Assembly (NCBI GenBank): GCA_948567375.1 | Contig: OX419760.1 | Coordinates: 2,294,001-2,358,000 of the forward strand | DNA: 64,000 bases | Reading direction: 5' to 3' | Source of the DNA: Lunularia cruciata | Lineage: Eukaryota; Streptophyta; Marchantiopsida; Lunulariales; Lunulariaceae | Shown here: positions 32,709-45,698 of the stretch, piece after piece | How positions within the stretch are numbered: the first letter of the stretch is position 1 | How the letters are laid out: the number at the start of each line of letters is the position of its first letter | Program-made: the position numbers and the translations under genes | Notes under the pieces: generated by a model | What the model was told of the DNA's origin: nothing | Seen by the model: the letters and a program-made list of their open reading frames with translations, nothing else | Database searches by the model: none

Positions 32709-34700
32709 TTAGTGATGTCCTTGTCGCCATTGAAGCTTCAAACTCTTGGATGGCTGTTTGTGCATTCTGGAGATAAGCATGAGGTTCCCATGTGGCATCA
32801 TGAAGGAGATACCCTTTCTAAAGGACCTTGTACTCCATATGTTGTCAGCGGCTTTGTTGAATGTGGTGATGCACAAAGATACGATCAACTTTGTACTCCT
32901 CATGATCATTGATAGTGATGGGAGGAGGAGGAAGTTAGACTCAAGAGGAAAAAAATATGGGTTAGGAACAAAGGGTTTCAACTTGGAAACATGAAAGACA
33001 GGGTGGATGTGCATATGATAAGCCACGGCAAGTTGATAAGTAACAGGAGAGATGATTTGGGACATTAAAGGGTCCTATCCAATTAGGAGTGAGTTTACAA
33101 ACTTGGGTATCAAGTGTGAGAGGTAGGTTACTAGACAAGAGCATGACCTCATCACCAACTTGAAAGGTGAGATCATGATGGTGGTGGTCCGCATATTGTT
33201 TCTAACTATTCTAAGCAACAAGGAGATGAGATTTGGCTTGTTGGAGGGATTGAGATATGGTGGTCAAGAAGGTGGAAGTATAAGGGATATGAGATGGAAG
33301 AGGAACAAGAAAGGAATCTAGAACAAGTGGATCCTGGCCAAAATTGAGAAAAAAGGAGAGAATCTGGTGCTTGCATATTTGGAATTAGTGTATGCAGATT
33401 TGTAGTTGCAAGACATTCATCCTGATTAGTATGGTAAATGTTGATGAAGGCACAAAGCATATCCTCCACGGTGCAATTTTCATGTTCAATTTGCCCATCA
33501 GTTTGAGGATGATATGTTGTGGACAAAGCAAGCTTGGTGCCAAGTATTTGGAAGAGTGCTTGCCAAATTTTCCCAATAAATCAAGGATCAAGGTCAAAGA
33601 TGAGTACACAAGGTATCCATGATGCTTGAAGACAATGTCAAAGAAGATCTGCACTAATGTTAGAGCATCCATGGTATCAGAGGTTGATGCTAAATGAATT
33701 TGTTTAATAAGCTTATCCACAAGCACTATTGTTGCTATGTGACCTTGCTTTGTCTTGGGTAAAGATGTAATGAGATCTAAGCTCACATGTTCCCATTGAG
33801 CAGAGAGAATGGGGAGTGGTTGAAGGAGTCCACTTGGTTTTTGGCTAATAGCTTTATTATATTGGTAGCTCTTACATGATCAAAAAAACTCTCAAACATC
33901 TTGTGCCATGTTGGGCCACCACCATTGGTGTTGGAGGGTACCCAAGGTCTTGTCCACACCCATGTGACCAACAATTGGTAAGTCATGGGCTTCTTGGAAG
34001 CACACAAGTCGGAGATCACTCTTTGCTAGAACATATATTCGGTCCTCATGGAATAGAAGGTCTTCCTTGAAAGAGAAGGTGTTGTGCTCCTTATTGCATA
34101 TAATAAGACAATCATGTACCATATGAAAGAAAGGATCTTGTTGTAGAGCTGACCTAAACTTGTTTTGGAACTTAGAGTTGATTGACATCATTGTAATGGC
34201 TGTCGTGATGAGAAGAAGAGACTCAAATCAGGTCATCATGATATTGCATCAAGGATGACATAGAACCAACCTGGTTTGTACTCAAGTTTGATGTCAAACA
34301 ATTGGCATTGCTCCTCTTATTGATGATGTCAATCTTCATGTGCTCCAAATGTAATGTCTACAAAAACGCTTTGTGATTAGTTTGCATGATCACTTGTTTC
34401 CCTAAGAGATAATGCCTCTATACCTTGGTCGCATATACCATTGCTAATTGTTCTCAACCTTGAGTAGAGTAATTCCTTTTTGTTGTATTTAGTTGGTGAG
34501 ACCAAAGGCAATGGGATGTATAACCCATTTGGGAACTCCCATTGCAACACTGCTCCAATTGCAAAGTTAGAAGCATCAAAATCAACCACACAAGGTAGTT
34601 GAGGATCATGGTTGAAGAATGGGCCTTGAAAACACCATGTGTTTTCAACTTTTGTAATGCTTCTTTGTGCTTGTTGGTCCACTAAAAGCTCAAGTTCTTC
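32709..34700 (-). pseudogene. Family-B RNase H, integrase and chromodomain (copy B2), decayed
   Basis: RNase H: VDFDASNFAIGAVLQWEFP near 34590. The integrase zinc region is near 34030-33890 (HDLPIVGHMGVDKTLGTLQ), the core near 33790-33400 (MSLDLITSLPKTKQGH and TYHPQTDGQIEHEN, retaining the Glu), and the C-terminal region near 33060-32710. Frames are separated by stops. Confidence 0.88.
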
Positions 34701-34948
34701 TCCAAGAGATCAATCACTTGTGTGGCAACATGAGCATAGTAGTGGATGAACCATTAGTAAAAATTAGCCAATCAATTAAATGCCCATACTTCTATAGCAT
34801 CCTTTGGAGAAGGCCAATCAATGATGGCCTTGATTTTCTCCCCTTCCATCTTGATCCCCTCTGATGAGATCGTGTGACCCAAGAAGGTAACTTCCTTTTG
34901 CCAAAAGGTGCACTTCAACTTCTTGTAGTAAAACTTCCATTGTTGTAG

Positions 34949-35800
34949 TCAGCTTAGGACTTCTTGCATGTGATTCACATGTTCTACTTCTATCTTGTTA
35001 TAGATTAAAATGTCATCCAAGAATACCATCACGTACCAATCCAATAGTCTATCCAACACCTGATGCATCTGATCCATGAAGACTATTGGAGCATTAGGGA
35101 GCTCAAAAGGTAGAACTCTCCATTCAAAATGCCCATACCTTGTGTGAAAGGTAATCTTTTGCACATCCTCCTTGTCAATAGGGATTTGCCAATTGCTGTT
35201 GCAAAGATCCAACTTGAAGAAATATTGTGCTCTACTCAATTGATCAAGAAAGTCATCAATTTGAGGTAAGGGATATGCATTCTTCACTGTTTGTTTATTG
35301 AGCTCACAATAATCAATATAAAAACAAAGTTCTCTATCCTTCTTTAGAAAAAATAATATTGGTGCACTCCAAGGAGATGTATTATATTGTATGAAATCCT
35401 TCTTCAACAACTCCATAAGCATTGTTTGCAACTCTTCCAACTCCTTTGGTGAGAGTTGATATATTGGTCTACTCACTAAAGTACTCTCTACTAATAACTC
35501 AATCTTGAAGGGCATACCACAATTGGAGGATAATCCCTTTGGCAAATCATCCAAAAACATGTCCACAAACTCTTGACATATTTGATCAACCATTTTTTGA
35601 TGAGGCTCTTGACCCTCCTCAGATTCTCCTTGTGCAATAAGCTTGATCCATATAACAAAAATAGACTTATCCTCCTCTAAACCTTGCTCTTTAGTTGTTT
35701 CATTGACAAACTTCCCATCTAGGGACTTCTCTTCCTTCAAAACTTGATCTATGGCTGCTTTCCTAACAAACTTCCCATCTTGGGACTTATCTTCCTTCAA
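34949..35800 (-). pseudogene. Family-B reverse transcriptase frame (copy B2), best preserved in the window
   Basis: A 283-codon open stretch covers most of the RT domain: RPIYQLSPKELEEL, YPLPQIDDFLDQL, FFKLDLCNSNWQIPI, TRYGHFEWRVLPFE and the catalytic [10 protein letters not shown] near 35010. SGYWQ of other copies has become NSNWQ, and FGLTNAP has become FELPNAP, so activity is unlikely even though the frame is open. Two linker repeats (KEDKSQDGKF, KEEKSLDGKF) precede it. Confidence 0.9.
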
Positions 35801-36394
35801 AGCTTGCTCTATGGCTGCTTTCCTAACATCTTCCCATATTGGAACTAACTATTCTTAGGTGTCTACTCAAAGGTGTTAGAAAATCTAATAAAAAATTCCT
35901 ACCTTGGTGTTGTACTTGAATTTATCGTAGGTTCTAATCAAATTGAACCTTATGACATTTAAGCCAAGGTAAACCCAAAATGACATCATAGTGTAGAGGC
36001 TCCACTAAAAACCTCATACACTCCAAATACTCCTTCCTAATCTTGAAGGTAACAAGATGCGAGGTACAAAATGCAGAACCCTTTCTATCATCCGCCATCA
36101 TCAATCTACTTTCAATTATTGGCTTGATGGGAATAATCAATTCTTTTGCTAATTGCATAGACATGCAATTCTCTTAACTTCCAAAATCAACTAAAATCCT
36201 ACAACCATGATCAGATATCTTACCTTACAAGTGAAACAAACTTGCATAGGTTGAGCCTTCAATCCTATTAGAACTAATCAAGTTCCAAGTAGATGGCTCA
36301 AAATCTCCTAATGGGATTCCTCATTAGTTGTCTTATTTGCTACTTTTTTAACCCTAACCAACTTCATCGTTAAACTCCATATTGTTACAACGTG

Positions 36395-38085
36395 CAAGCT
36401 TGCGGCATATATTATGTGGCTCTTTTGGTGAACTTGTTATTATGTTGGTGTGTGATAGTTGTTTCATAGGATGGCATATGTCATTATTGACTTCTCCTCT
36501 CATGCTGGATCCTCAAGGATAGTGGCAATGTACTTGACCTATACCTAGTTCACTCTTTATGTGATATTGATTGCAAACAAGCGACTACCAATGGGGTTTG
36601 ATAGCACCCATCCTCTTGATCTTTACCCACCATAGGAGATATTACATACTTGGATTAGATGGTTCTCTTGAGTTATGAGGACCTAGCCACCAGCTAGGGG
36701 AGCAATTGTTATACTTTATAATTCATGTATGACTTTTGTGTGAGTTGTACTTCTATAGCGTATGATATTGACAATAGTGTAGATTGTGCATCAATGTATG
36801 TATGTACTATAATTGGGAAAAGGTTACCTTATTGTTGGAAGCCCACAAAAAGGGGTTGGCTTTGGCCGTAAAGAAGGAAGATAAACTTGAGCAAGGGCAC
36901 AAAACAACCAAAGAAGACTTTCATGCAAAGTGCCTATAAAATTGAAGAGAAGAAGGAGGAACTCCAATAGGTGGAAGAAGTTTGTATGTAGTTTGTGGAA
37001 ATGCTCCAAGAAGAAGCCAAGGGAGAGCTAAGAATTGCCAAATCCATGAATTGTAGTTTTAGGTACAGAAGTTAAAAGGAAAAATCTACAAGGAAGAGAA
37101 AATGGACCAACTTGCTCTTTGGCTTTGAGTCCATGTTGATTGGAAGTTTAGCAAAGTGAAGAATCCTTACTTGTTGACGATTGCTTACTATTGAGAGTGC
37201 ACCAAATAATTATTGGGATGAATGTCATTTGGCCAAGTTTTTAGATGAAACCTATGGTGCATTAGCTTAAGTAGACATTCATTACTTGTAGTGCGTGCAT
37301 ATTCCCTCACACATTTGTCAAAGACTTAATTAAGCATTAAGAGTAGGATAAGAGAGAAATTAAGACCTAATTGGTAGCGGTGGAGTAGTTACATTTGGCA
37401 AAGATCCCACTTAGTCATCCAAGACCCTTCAGACCAAAAGGAGTAGAAGTAGGAAATTTTACATAAGGCATTGGTTTGATAATGAACAAGTCCACTTCTC
37501 CATACAACTTTGAATTGCACCAAATTCTACTATGATCAAACTATATTCACCTAGTGTCCAGCTTTGAATGCCCTTGCCAATGCACAAGTGGGTATCTTGC
37601 TCAAGGATTGCAATTGTTGAATCCAAGAGGAAGGGTTAGCAATTGGAATCTGAATGTGGAGGGTGGCTCAATGATAGATTTGATCAATCTTAAGTGCAAT
37701 CAATAATACAATCTAAACTCAAGGACATTTGCTTGCCAATTAAGGCCCTTTGGTAGCATGTCTTTAGAAAAGGGTATAACATGCTATGAAGGTTGGTGGC
37801 TTTAGTGAAAATTGCACCATCACCTTTAGAGTAACTTTGGTTACAATTAGTTTTAAGAGTAATTTAGGATATTTTCAAGTTTTCTAGAGGGCATTACTGG
37901 GTTCCTCTACCCTTATATTGGGAATGGTTTCTACCCAACTGATTAAATAGCAAAAAATAAAGAAATTGCAACTTGTAATACTTTTCCTTCACTTCTAGTT
38001 ATTTTAGACCTGTATCCCATCGGATCAACTTGTTCTTACCATTTTACTATCAATATGTCAAAATTGGGTTTTTATATATAGTTCT
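36395..38085. other. No gene recognised; possible LTR at the right end
   Basis: AT-rich sequence without convincing motifs. A Lys/Glu-rich broken frame exists near 36840-37140. The last few hundred bases, up to TTCTTGGCA at about 38085, could be a decayed LTR because a primer-binding-site-like sequence follows, but I cannot place its start. Confidence 0.35.
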
Positions 38086-38086
38086 T

Positions 38087-39299
38087 GGCATTGGTGTTAG
38101 AGATACACTCCTCAAAGGGGCCAAAAGGGACGTTAGACAAAGCAATGATTGTGGTTTGGGAATTCAATACCAAGGGATGCTTAGATGCCTTGTGATCAAC
38201 AAGCCTACTAGAGAAATCAAAAGTGTTCAATCAAAGGAGGAAAAGCTCAAGAACATTATTTTCATCTTGAGAGAAAAATAGCAATAGACACTAAACTGAC
38301 CATTACTATCTAACCTTACAAGAAGGTAATATTAGAATCATGACCATGTCCAAAAAATTTCCTCTATTTGTGTCATAAAACATGAAGGCATTGTGGAGGA
38401 TTGTGTCCCAGACAAGAAGGAGAAGGAACTTTAAAGAATTCTTAAAAGAAGCTTGTAAATTTTTTGCAATGGTGAAGTTTGACCTTGCATGCACACCAAG
38501 GAAGACCAAGAACTTACCATTGAAGATTAGGAACTTGCAATTCTATTAAAGATTTGGTTTACAATTCATGGCTCAAACAAAGCCAAAGAACTCCACCCCA
38601 ACACAACACATTCCTTGTCAAACGCGGGAGAAGGATATCTTGGTCTACTCCTAGATTGATATTTGTTTTGTTACTTGTCTAAGAGAGTTATCACTCATCC
38701 TAGTTTGGTCTTCACTTCTACCAGAATGGCAAACCATGCTCTCTTCATGTGACAAATTTACCAAAAAGTCAAGGGTAAGGACAAGGACAAAGATCCAAAT
38801 ACCTTCATCAAGGAATTTGAGACCATCATGGTAGTGAATAAGGAAGATGTTAATGAGGACCAACTTTAGATCTTACCTAGTTTGCTGAGAAAGAGAGCCA
38901 TGAACTGGTATACATATACTAGTCAAAACCACCAACATTAGTGATTGGCTAACTATAAGAAGTAAGTTCTTGGGTATGCTTCCAAGAACTAGACTATGAG
39001 GCAAATGTCTTTGCCATCCTCAATATTTTGGTAAGGAAGAGGAATGAGAAGTTACGGGATTACACCAAAAAATTCCCAGAGTTTGTTGGAACAAGTACCC
39101 ACATGTGGTGCTCCCTTAGGATACATGGACGTTTAGGTAGTAATATGGTTCTTGGGAGGACTTCCTATTCAACTTTGTATCTTTGCTAAGGAGCATGATC
39201 ATGAAGTATTGAACTAGGTGATCAAATCAGCCACACTATACGAGTCTACTTGGATAAATCTGGCAAGGAAGGTGAAACTATGCTAAGTATCCCTAATTC
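38087..39299 (+). pseudogene. Gypsy gag remnant with a possible primer-binding site
   Basis: TTGGTGTTAGAG at about 38088 resembles TTGGTATCAGAG, the initiator-Met primer-binding site. Downstream the broken frame contains PNTFIKEFETIMVVN (about 38800-38850) and LPSLLRKRAMNWYT (about 38873-38914), a typical gypsy gag core. It is cut off at 39300 by a family-B LTR fragment. Confidence 0.6.
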
Positions 39300-39575
39300 T
39301 AGAAGTATTTAAGAAGCTTCCTTAGGAAGCTTATTGGCTAGCTTAGCTTGGATGCCAAGTAAGCAGCTTGTAAAAAGGAAGCTTCTTGAGAAGCTTCCTG
39401 GTTAACTTGGCTTGCACTCCAAGAAAGCTTTTTGAGAAGCTTCTCAAGGCCTTGTATGCTCCTTATAAATACCAAAGTTGAAGCTCATGCTAGGCAATTG
39501 GAGTTTCCCTCATTCAAGTGTCCCAATGTGATCTTCTATTCTCCTATTTCTCTCCTCAATCTTGGGTCTTTTACA
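39300..39575 (+). repeat. Family-B LTR fragment (3' two-thirds)
   Basis: Begins within the LTR at the AGTATTTAAGAAGCTTCC phrase and ends TCTTTTACA. It keeps several GAAGCTTC blocks and TATAAATA (39465-39472). The first ~90 bp of the LTR is missing. Confidence 0.85.
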
Positions 39576-41040
39576 CATGTACAACTATCAAGCTTGGGTC
39601 CGTATTGTCATCAATAGTTGGGAGGTGGCATGGTGCACAACTTTTCACATGATCTTCCAAAAAACACCATCATGTCCTTCAAACATGAGGAGTCCAAACG
39701 GCATTCTGAAGATAGTGTGGCTTGTAGTCACATCAAGTATCATTAGTGCAGTCTATTGTAGATATATATAATCATCCAGGTGAAATTGACTGATTGAGGA
39801 TCTATAACCTACTCCTTGAATAGTAGTATCGTATAAGGTATCTTTATGTTGAGCAATCATTAAGTTCTCAAAGATCATTAGCATCACTCTCTAAAAGATC
39901 TCTACCCATTGGGAACATGTGCGTATCCATATGTTAGGATAATCCAAGTCCAAAATTATAGTAGCATCACACAAATGGCTGTAAGTAAATTTGGATCTTG
40001 TCTATAGAGTAGAAAGTAAGGAGAGAAGGTTGCTAAGGAGGCTTGCCAACTAAACCCATAGCCATGACCAACCAAGGCAATTGGAGATCCAAATCTCCCA
40101 AGTGGCCTCTTTGTAAACCATAATTACACATTCTTCTCTGCACCGTCTAAACCATTGTCTCTACTAAGACATATGCCTCAAGGTGATCTCGAGAAGTAAT
40201 ATAGTGATCAATCAAGGCCTTGTCATACAAGATCTAAAATTCTCCAAATAACTCTATATGCTAGTCAATCAAAACCTCAATTGTGCATCCAAATGGCTAA
40301 GAACTTGATCTAGGAATGAATAAGATTTTCCTTCACTAGACTTGTCAAGAAGTGTCACCAAATCAATCCACTCAAAGAAGTGCTCCACCAATAACCAAAA
40401 CATATTGATGATGTATCACCGTCAGTGATAAAGGTCTAGCAAAGTCCTCCAATAGTAACCTAAATCCATGATAAGTAATCTCCATGTCATTATATTACTA
40501 GGGACGTCAAAAAGCTAATGTATTGTTAGTCAATTCAATCCACCTATCAAATCTCCTTAGAATACCCAAATCTTTCATATTGAAAACAAAGCCTCTCTTT
40601 CTCCTCTTGTCATATTGGGTCCAATGTTTGGCTCCCAAATATCATTTGCAACTGATGGAGGAATGGAAGATGCATTGATTGGCTATTATACCAAGCCTTG
40701 GGAGCCATAATGTCATGCCTCCAACCGCAAGAGTCCATAACCTCAAAGAAAAAACTTCCTTTGCTTTAGTTACAAGCTCTACATGTCCTCTAACTACATC
40801 CCAAGTAGACCATTCTCACTAGTAGCCACTATTTATATCCCAAGAATATCACGCATACCATCCATCACCTTTAGCATGTGTCTGATTCATTTAAATAAGC
40901 ATAAAGTTCACAAGTGTTTGAGATGATTCATTTTGATATGCATAGAATTCACAAGTATCCATTAATGTCTATCAAATGCATCCTCCTTTGCCTAACCTAC
41001 CCAAGGCTCACAAACCAAGTCATAGTTTAGATTTACAGCT
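39576..41040 (-). pseudogene. Old Ty3/gypsy fragment, copy 1
   Basis: The sequence is collinear with 49540-50450 (shared phrases such as GGGAGGTGGCAT, AACACCATCA, AGTCTATTGTAGATATA and GAGCAATCATTAAGTTCT). Minus-strand reading of the second copy shows RNase H/integrase-like segments. No intact frame remains here. Confidence 0.6.
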
Positions 41041-41339
41041 TAATTTAACGCATAATGTTGGGATACCTCTAACAATAATAAATTGATAATAGTATTGATA
41101 CAATAACCATCACTTGCTTGGTCTCATTGGGTGTTGGCTCCACCAATTTCGATAGTTGTATGTTCAAAGCGGCCAGGAGTTGCAAAGAAAGAGAAGGCAA
41201 CCGCGTAGAAATAATGAAGGATGGGAAGACCCCATCAAGCCGTACAAGGGAGAGACAAAAAGATAAAATGGGACTAAGCCCCAATAGAGTCTATATGAGA
41301 AATCTGCACTACCGCACCTAAGATATCCAAGCTATGCAA

Positions 41340-42130
41340 GTCCTATGGTCTACACACAACTGGAGCATCCGAAGAAACATCACCTAATGTGATTGCTCTC
41401 CTATGGATTGCACCAGCCACTGCCCTCTGTAGAGCAATGGACACACGTTGTCTAAAATATACTACAAAGTATGAGAGTGAGAGTGGTACCCCCAGGGGCC
41501 TAACATGATAAGCTCTCATGCACTCCTTGACAAATGTGTCAAATATCGTGTCCATTGCTCCATATAACTCCAAGGCTAGAGGAACAAAGAGATGACCTTG
41601 TTGCATGCCCCTATACTTGGAGACCTTGTGACTTGCTGCTGCACTCACCGCTCATCTAGGGGGATGGGTAATCACTCCCTCCACAACTATATCTTGCGTA
41701 GGGTTCGTAACTACAACATCCGCTATTATCACCCAATCATCTCAAACCAAGTATAAGTCTGCCCTGACACGTGTTGTCTGCAAAGCATACGAATGCTCCC
41801 TCCAAGCCAAGTATCCACTCTCTCATGCCATAGCAAGCACTATGTCCTTAATAGCATCATGGGTAGCTATCCTTTGTCCTCCAAAAGAATATCGTGTCAT
41901 GTGGACTATTGTTGCATCTAGTGTAGAACCACATCATAAGTGAGTAATGAAGATGCAGATGGGTGGACCAAACCTAGGCAAAACCTCATCTCTGTAGAGA
42001 AAGTAACTGGTGTGAGTCGGAATACCCTAATACATGGACGAGCTAGGATCCAAGAGCATACAAGAACGAAGACGTGCTCTAGTAGCTTGAGGAATGGATG
42101 AATTGACTAAGAGAGAATATAACATATTTT
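41340..42130 (-). pseudogene. LINE-type retrotransposon, C-terminal fragment
   Basis: The minus-strand reading shows the post-RT region of non-LTR elements: an ARLRSC...P motif near 42070, THDAIKDIVLA near 41860, WREHSYAL and RADLYLV near 41780, ADVVVTNPTQD near 41715, then KYRGMQQGHLFVPLALELYG near 41600 and RQRVSIALQRAVAGA near 41440. The order and spacing match the restriction-like/C-terminal part of plant and invertebrate LINEs. Four or more stops interrupt it, and the N-terminal and RT core are absent. It stops about 700 bp before the golgin start codon. Confidence 0.75.
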
Positions 42131-42184
42131 CATGTTGTTGCTCCATCACGGAAGACTATAAACCTCTAGTCCAATCTGACTAGA

Positions 42185-42833
42185 TTGAAACAAAAGATGA
42201 AAAATTATCTCATGCTCTTGAGGATAGATGATCTCTCGTATGTCACAATACCATCTAGAGAAAAAGAATACTCCCTCCACAAAGAAAATGAAAGTAAAGA
42301 TGGATACCTCGCTATACGATTCTTGTCATGTATAGTACCCAAAGCGACACGGGGGGTTAGGAAGGAAGGAGTGAAAGCGGACGGAATTGGGACTCTGTTC
42401 GAGAGCAGTGGTCGGAAGATCTCTCTTGGGGAACCTCTCAAGTTCCGGGGGCTTAGCGCTGGACCGAGAAAATCTACTCGTTTCCGTTTCCAAAACCATT
42501 GAGGTTATGCTTTGCAAAGAAACCTGATTCATTGCCGACGTGAATGATCTTGACGCTAGAATACGCAAAGTCCGCCGGGAAGATATCACACTTACTTGCC
42601 GACCTCCCCGAACTTCCGGTCCAGAACGAGGCCGTGGTGGGAGGTTTACTGCCTTCTTGTGTTTACACGAACTCGAGCGTTGAATTACGGGAGGAAGAAG
42701 CCAGAGGCAGATGAAGAGGATGAGAATGACACAGGCCTTCAAGCGAGCAATGTGCGACAGAGGGTCTGAAACTTCATAATTCTGCGAAGGGATCAAGGTG
42801 ATAACATTCTGGTGCTGGATCGATAGTAGTACC
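42185..42833. other. Upstream region of the golgin gene, with possible older coding sequence
   Basis: The base composition is less AT-rich than in the transposons. Plus-strand frames contain short plausible stretches (ADEEDENDTGLQASNVRQRV near 42710-42765; NDLDARIRKVRREDI near 42543-42590) that could be exons of a longer golgin N-terminus or decayed exons. I could not join them with convincing splice sites. Confidence 0.35.
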
Positions 42834-45698
42834 ATGGCGATGTTGTTCGCCTGGGCAGCAGATGTTGTAGGAGGAGGGCCATTGGAGGAAAATGAGGAAG
42901 CGAGGAAACCTGTGCCGTTGCTTCTCACACCTCAACAAAGTCATCATCTCAGTGCATTGGATGCCAAGGCGGCAGCCCTGCAGCAGACAGTTCAAGTGCT
43001 GCGGCAGCGTGTTGGACCCGGTGCCCAAGGCTTTGCAGAGAGAATGCCACATTTGCATGCGGACTCTGTTGCGTCTCAATCTGCACTCGCCCTAGAAGTT
43101 CAAGCACACAACGCCACTCGCATTCAGGTTGATTTGTATATGTCTTGATCTTAGCAATTTTTCGTCGCAAGCATCTTTAGAAAGAAAACCTAAATTTCAT
43201 GTTGAACATTTGATCGAGGCATTGACAGAAAAACAGACAACCCTCGAAGATTGTTATAATGTCATTTATTACCCATCACAATGTCCTGTTTGCTGCTAGA
43301 GATTTCCAATTGTTCGAATTGGCAGTGGTGTGCATATCTAGGCAACAACGAATTGTAGGTCGTTGCTTGTTAAGACATGCTTCTTATGAATTAGATTTCA
43401 TCTCATATTCGCATGTATTTTTCAGCCCGTTCTGCTTTCATTTGATTGCCATTTCATCTACATTTCACATGCATTGAATGAGTTCTGGATCTCCCGTTCC
43501 TCGAACGGCTTCTGTCCTCATATATCCAATATCTAGGCAACAACGAATTCTAATTGCAAACAAACTACTAATCTGTCGAAGAGGATTAGTCAGCTGAAGG
43601 ATAGAAATACTGGTTAGCACAGTCTAGTGTAGATTTCCATGATATAATAAGCTGCAGGACATCTAAAAAGTATTTGTTGAATCTGGTGCAGTGCACAGAA
43701 GTATTTGTTTAAGCTACCGAGGCTTGACAGAGTTTTTCTGTTGTAATTTCTGGAACTGGATCTTGTTTTAAATACTTTCACTACTTAACACATACACATT
43801 TTTTAAAATGGACATTGTATCAGTAACTTGATATAATGTCGCTGTTGATTATCTAGGAGCATAATACATGGTAAGTATGTTTTATGCAGATGTCTGCCTG
43901 TACTAGTTACAAAAAAAAGCATCTATACTTCGGACATGGATTAACACCGAGCAATATTTCAGATACAAATGAGGGAGGACTCCTTGAGAGCGGAAAATGA
44001 AGCATATGCCAAGGCACTAGCAGGCCGACAGGACGAAGCACGGGAGAAAGCACAAGAGGCCCGAGAGTTGCAAACTTCTATGCAGGTAGCTGTCGTCTAA
44101 ATGCTAGGCGTAGGAAGGGGTTGTAGTGGTGCTTTGGTCATTTGTGTCAGAAAAGAAGCTTACTTCCTACTTTACGTACAGGAACTTGAAGAGAAGGAAT
44201 ATACATTCAGAGCTGATCTGGAGAAGCTCCGAGCAGCTGTTGCTGAAAAAGATGGACTTTCAATCCAAGAAGAGGAAGAAACTACTGCGTCGGATGCTGA
44301 CAGAGACTCGCTTTTACTGAAAGATTTGAAGCATCTAAGAGCTGAGCTTGTGAGTTACCAGCACATACGTTTGCTTGCAGGAATCCTCTCAGTCGGTACT
44401 CGAAAGATGTTGCGGTTCTTCGTGCAAGCACAGTTCATGCAACTAAATCAATGTATAGGAAAGCGGAAGTACATGATTTAGACTAGGATCATTTCAACAG
44501 CTCGGATGTCTAGGTGATTTGGGAGGCTTTTGACCCTGCTATACCCATGCAGGACATGTGGGAGATCAAGGTAACTAAGTTAGAGAAGGAGGTGACCATA
44601 TCTCAGCAAAGTGCATCACGCTGGCCCTCTCCAGGTACTTGGTTTAGAAAGTGAAGGTGACCCAGAGAAAAGACCATTGTTTCTGTCTTTTATCTATTGA
44701 TGATCATACTGCGCGTCATATGCACCACATTTCTGATGAGAAGTGGTGTGTGTCTCTATGTTTGTAGCGCAACGGGAGAAGGAGCTAGAGCGAAGGCTGA
44801 GAAATCTGACCGAACAACTGGTGACTAAGCAGGTCGATACATCTCTCGATAAACTCGTCCCCATGTTGGTTGCGTGCATAGCTCGACTTAAACCTCTGTC
44901 AACCACAACGGTATCTGATAATAAGATTATATCATTAACCTGGGGCACGGACATCTTTATGAGCAATTATAGATGACTCCTTTTATGCAATTTTTTTGAG
45001 ATTCACAGACACAATTTGGACCAGAATCACCCCTTAGGTGTAGCTATACTTCTGCATTCGAGTAACTTTAGAAGGGGTCACCTTTAATCGTTACCAGAAA
45101 AATTGTAAGCTCAGAAAAATTGCGGTAAGATGTCCTTCTTTCCCTCGTGAGAAACAGCCATCGGATGACAAACAGGACACGGGTAATGGCTCATCTTAGA
45201 GCCCCCGGGAATGAGACTTGTCTTCGTCAAAGCTTACGGTATAAACCCGAGTTCAAACGCTTACCTTTGTTTATAACTGTTTTTATGCAATAGGCACAAG
45301 CAGAGAGTCTCGCCAATGAAAGAAATGCTTTGGAATTGAGATTGGAACAACTGAACGAAGCCCGACGGCACATCCAAGCCACTGGGACTGTGGATGGAAA
45401 TTTGAAACGGAATAAGATTGGACGACCGTCAATTAGTTATCACAGTGGAGACGAATCGAGGTCTCGAGGTCTGCCTGTGCGACACAGGGCTTCCAAGGCC
45501 GTGAGTGACAACGTGGCCAGTGTTGCCAGAACTATGGACGCGTTTGGTTTGCACGCAGGTGCCCATCTATGGAGGAACAAGCTGTTCCGGTCTCTGACGG
45601 TTGCCTACATTTTAGGCCTACACATTGCAGCTTTCATCATACTCACAGGGCGAATGCATAGGCAGTTCAAGCCAGCAGCTGCGAAGGAGCTTCCCTGA
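42834..45698 (+). CDS. Golgin-84 / golgin candidate 2-like Golgi tether, six exons
   Basis: Coiled-coil protein anchored in the Golgi membrane by its tail. Exons: 42834-43127, 43963-44085, 44182-44349, 44553-44634, 44768-44832, 45294-45698; phases agree at every junction and give about 378 residues. The start is an ATG in ideal context (ACCATGG) and the first in its frame. The coiled coil includes AHNATRIQMQMREDSLRAEN, ELERRLRNLTEQLVTKQ and LANERNALELRLEQLNEARR. The tail has a basic FLWRN-like motif (HLWRNKLFRSL) and one transmembrane helix (AYILGLHIAAFIIL), as in golgin-84 and Arabidopsis GC1/GC2. GC2 gives the closest pattern I recall. Those proteins are 650-700 residues, so this one is short, and the acidic N-terminal half seems missing or unrecognised upstream. 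The last donor (CAG/GTCGAT) is weak. It converges on the sulfiredoxin gene. Confidence 0.8.

Larger units (their letters stand above)
32635..36394 (-). mobile_element. Family-B chromovirus (copy B2), LTRs reduced to their first ~60 bp
   Basis: LTR starts (TGTAACAATATGG on the minus strand) lie at 36394 and 32693. Only the first ~55-60 bp of each LTR remains: the right one is joined directly to the gag/protease boundary, the left one to unrelated sequence near 32635. Internal order on the minus strand: protease 36164-35934, three 20-residue linker repeats 35860-35690, RT, RNase H, integrase, chromodomain 33060-32710. Confidence 0.88.

Noticed and set aside
36821..37140. hAT-type transposase remnant
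   Set aside because: A Lys/Glu-rich broken frame with vague resemblance only; no zinc finger or dimerisation motif could be placed.
42326..42928. Minus-strand 200-codon frame upstream of the golgin gene
   Set aside because: Overlaps the golgin first exon in antisense, starts from an improbable position, and has no motif.
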